Positions 62,597 to 64,000 of a DNA stretch of 64,000 nt are shown here, piece after piece (position 1 is the stretch's first letter; every line of letters starts with the position of its first letter). The translations under genes and the position numbers were made by a program. Where the stretch lies: NCBI GenBank assembly GCA_965247965.1, contig OZ252053.1:5580001-5644000 (forward strand), given 5' to 3'. The notes under the pieces were generated by a model. That model worked only from the letters and a program-made list of their open reading frames with translations. It was not told the origin of the DNA and did not search any database. This DNA comes from UBA7328 sp965247965 (lineage in GTDB: Bacteria; Bacteroidota; Bacteroidia; Chitinophagales; Saprospiraceae).

Positions 62597-64000
62597 ATGA
62601 AAGGGATTTTTTTACTTCTTATTATTCTCATGATTTCCTGTGGGGACCATGACGGCCGGTATGAACATCACGATGACGATGATGACGGATACTCAATGAT
62701 GGAGCAAATCGTGCAAACCAGAGAACTTCGCAGGCTCATTCAATCCGATCCACACCGGCCCACTTATCACTTTGTAAATCCGGAAGGCAGAGCATATCCC
62801 TTCGACCCAAATGGAGCCATTTTCTGGAAAGGAAAGTACCATGTTGGCTTCATTTACCAATACTTGGCAAATGGCATTAGAGAACATTTTTGGGGACATG
62901 CGGTGAGTACGGATCTTTTGCATTGGACGTTGCTGCCGGATATGTTAGACGTGAAGGAAGGAGATATCGAAAAAGGAATATTTAGCGGAGGAGCATTTCT
63001 ATCGAAAGAGGGAGTTCCACATATCATGTATCACGGTCAGGGATCGAGTACCAATTTGGTAGCTTACTCTGAAGACGATGATTTAAGGGTCTGGAAAAAA
63101 TTTGACGGCAATCCGGTATCAAAAACTCCCAAAGAGGGCGATCCTATGCATGGAAAATATCGCGCATGGGATCCGGAGGGCTGGTACGATAAAGAGACCG
63201 ATTATTACTACCAGATTTCGGGTGGAGACGTAGCCGGATTCTTTCGTTCAAGGGACATGTATGACTGGGAATATTTGGGTGACCTTATCGATCAAAATAA
63301 CCGGATGAGGCTCGATTTCGAAGATTTGTCCTGTCCCGATTTCTTTAGCATCGGCGATAAGCATATGCTTTTGTATATCAGTCACAACCTCGGCTCTCAG
63401 TACTATCTTGGAGAATTTGAGGATGGGAAATACAACATTGAAACACATGCTCGAATGAACTGGCCGGGCGGTACGTTCTTTGCTCCTGAACAACTCGTTG
63501 ATGACAAGGGAAGAAATATCATCTGGGGTTGGGTGCTCGAACGTCAACCCGAACTCCTTGAATGGCTTCATAATAGAAGTTGGGAGGACAAAACGAATAA
63601 TCCCACATATTTTCCGTCCAAAGGTTGGTCGGGTATCATGAGTCTCCCACGAGTTGTATCCCTTTCGGAATCAGGCGAAGTGCTGATCAATCCGCCTAAA
63701 GAGTTAAAGAAGTTGAGATGGGCAGGTACGGATGATGGCGAATTTGCGCTCGACGCGAATGAAGAAAGAAAGTTGGCCATAGAAGGAAAAGCTTTGGAAG
63801 TGAAGGTTGAATTTAGCGGAGGTTCTTCGGCACCGTATGGTGTAAAGGTATTCGCTTCCCCTGATGGAAAAGAAGAGACTATTGTTAAATATGATCCGTC
63901 GACCAAAGAGATAGTCATTGACTTTGCTAAATCTGCAGCGAGTGGAAATGGCAAAGTGACCATGCTTCCCAATACGATGAGACCACCGGAGTTGGAAGGA
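62597..64000 (+). CDS. GH32-like lipoprotein, 3' end outside window
   Basis: 468 codons are open from ATG 62597 to the window edge. The start gives a lipoprotein signal (MKGIFLLLIILMISCG, Cys 15); an upstream ATG at 62558 is in frame but less apt. The GH32 beta-propeller is seen as YPFDPNGAIFWKGKYHVGF, FWGHAVSTDLLHWTLLPD, DPEGWYDKETDYYYQISGG and DLSCPDFF, then GWVLERQPE. The nucleophile position is D70 of DPNG. At the acid/base position, where active enzymes have ECPD, this one has Ser 245 (SCPD). It may have lost hydrolytic activity or use another residue. Family role is cutting fructans or sucrose. Confidence 0.85.
   Translation, partial: MKGIFLLLIILMISCGDHDGRYEHHDDDDDGYSMMEQIVQTRELRRLIQSDPHRPTYHFVNPEGRAYPFDPNGAIFWKGKYHVGFIYQYLANGIREHFWGHAVSTDLLHWTLLPDMLDVKEGDIEKGIFSGGAFLSKEGVPHIMYHGQGSSTNLVAYSEDDDLRVWKKFDGNPVSKTPKEGDPMHGKYRAWDPEGWYDKETDYYYQISGGDVAGFFRSRDMYDWEYLGDLIDQNNRMRLDFEDLSCPDFFSIGDKHMLLYISHNLGSQYYLGEFEDGKYNIETHARMNWPGGTFFAPEQLVDDKGRNIIWGWVLERQPELLEWLHNRSWEDKTNNPTYFPSKGWSGIMSLPRVVSLSESGEVLINPPKELKKLRWAGTDDGEFALDANEERKLAIEGKALEVKVEFSGGSSAPYGVKVFASPDGKEETIVKYDPSTKEIVIDFAKSAASGNGKVTMLPNTMRPPELEG

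Noticed and set aside
1..64000. tRNA, rRNA, prophage or defence island
   Set aside because: Scanned by eye on both strands; no tRNA-like arms, rRNA stretches, phage structural genes, restriction-modification or CRISPR genes were recognised. The two IS elements and HicB are the only accessory items.

Overview
The window reads as chromosomal DNA of a Bacteroidota bacterium, most likely a Saprospiraceae/Lewinella-like member. The sequence evidence is a type IX secretion (T9SS) and gliding locus (porU, porV, porP/sprF-type, gldJ), two hybrid two-component regulators of the Bacteroidota kind, an IPTL-CTERM protein, a secreted protein with a T9SS sorting tail, and a TTG-N20-TAAATTTG promoter in front of porU. 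Family-level placement is inference. I saw no rRNA, tRNA, CRISPR array or prophage.

Layout. 1-7.5 kb: DUF554 membrane protein, M1 aminopeptidase with a downstream membrane protein, NTF2-like protein, DUF2130 protein, membrane AraC regulator, DUF985 cupin pair. 7.8-10.2 kb is a scar: HicB with only a HicA stump, then a truncated IS1182-like element lying between fragments that look like the two ends of one cyclase/TPR gene. 10-19 kb: acyltransferase, Spy/CpxP-like protein, an exported TIM-barrel/GMC oxidoreductase/gluconate-dehydrogenase-subunit-3 cluster, PlsC-BASS pair, alpha/beta hydrolase. 19-30 kb: a T9SS cargo gene with two in-frame stops, thioesterase, endonuclease III/acyl-CoA reductase, RluD-type pseudouridine synthase, a beta-barrel protein, a Cys/Met-metabolism PLP enzyme, a large unknown gene with one in-frame stop, and a frameshifted LOG gene. 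30-42 kb: sigma-54 response regulator, frameshifted L-serine dehydratase, M20 hydrolase with a GT2 fusion, recR, pyruvate dehydrogenase E2, OmpA protein, and an intact ISKra4-like element with terminal repeats and target duplication. 42-52.7 kb: arginase-like protein, murF, gldJ, porP, porU, a porV remnant, porV, IPTL-CTERM protein. 53-64 kb: two tandem hybrid regulators, SDR enzyme, TonB-plug lipoprotein, MsrP, a CxxxxCH protein, and a GH32-like lipoprotein running off the end.

How parts fit: PorU and PorV form the cell-surface sortase machinery that processes T9SS cargo, GldJ and PorP belong to the same system, and the 19.2 kb gene is a probable (damaged) client. The tandem hybrid regulators probably sense sugar-like ligands, but no adjacent susC/susD pair identifies their target.

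Two patterns stand out. Many genes have one or two frame-breaking lesions (DUF554, the 0.6-1.5 kb membrane protein, the T9SS cargo, the 27.8 kb gene, LOG, sdaA, perhaps the IPTL-CTERM signal peptide), which is either real decay, phase variation or uncorrected sequencing error. Intergenic gaps also carry several families of short palindromic or GACGG-type repeats, one of which has entered a thioesterase reading frame. I did not find a convincing new multi-gene system. The best leads are the porV remnant between porU and porV, the catalytic-site-lacking arginase-like protein beside the T9SS locus, and the cyclase gene split by an insertion element.
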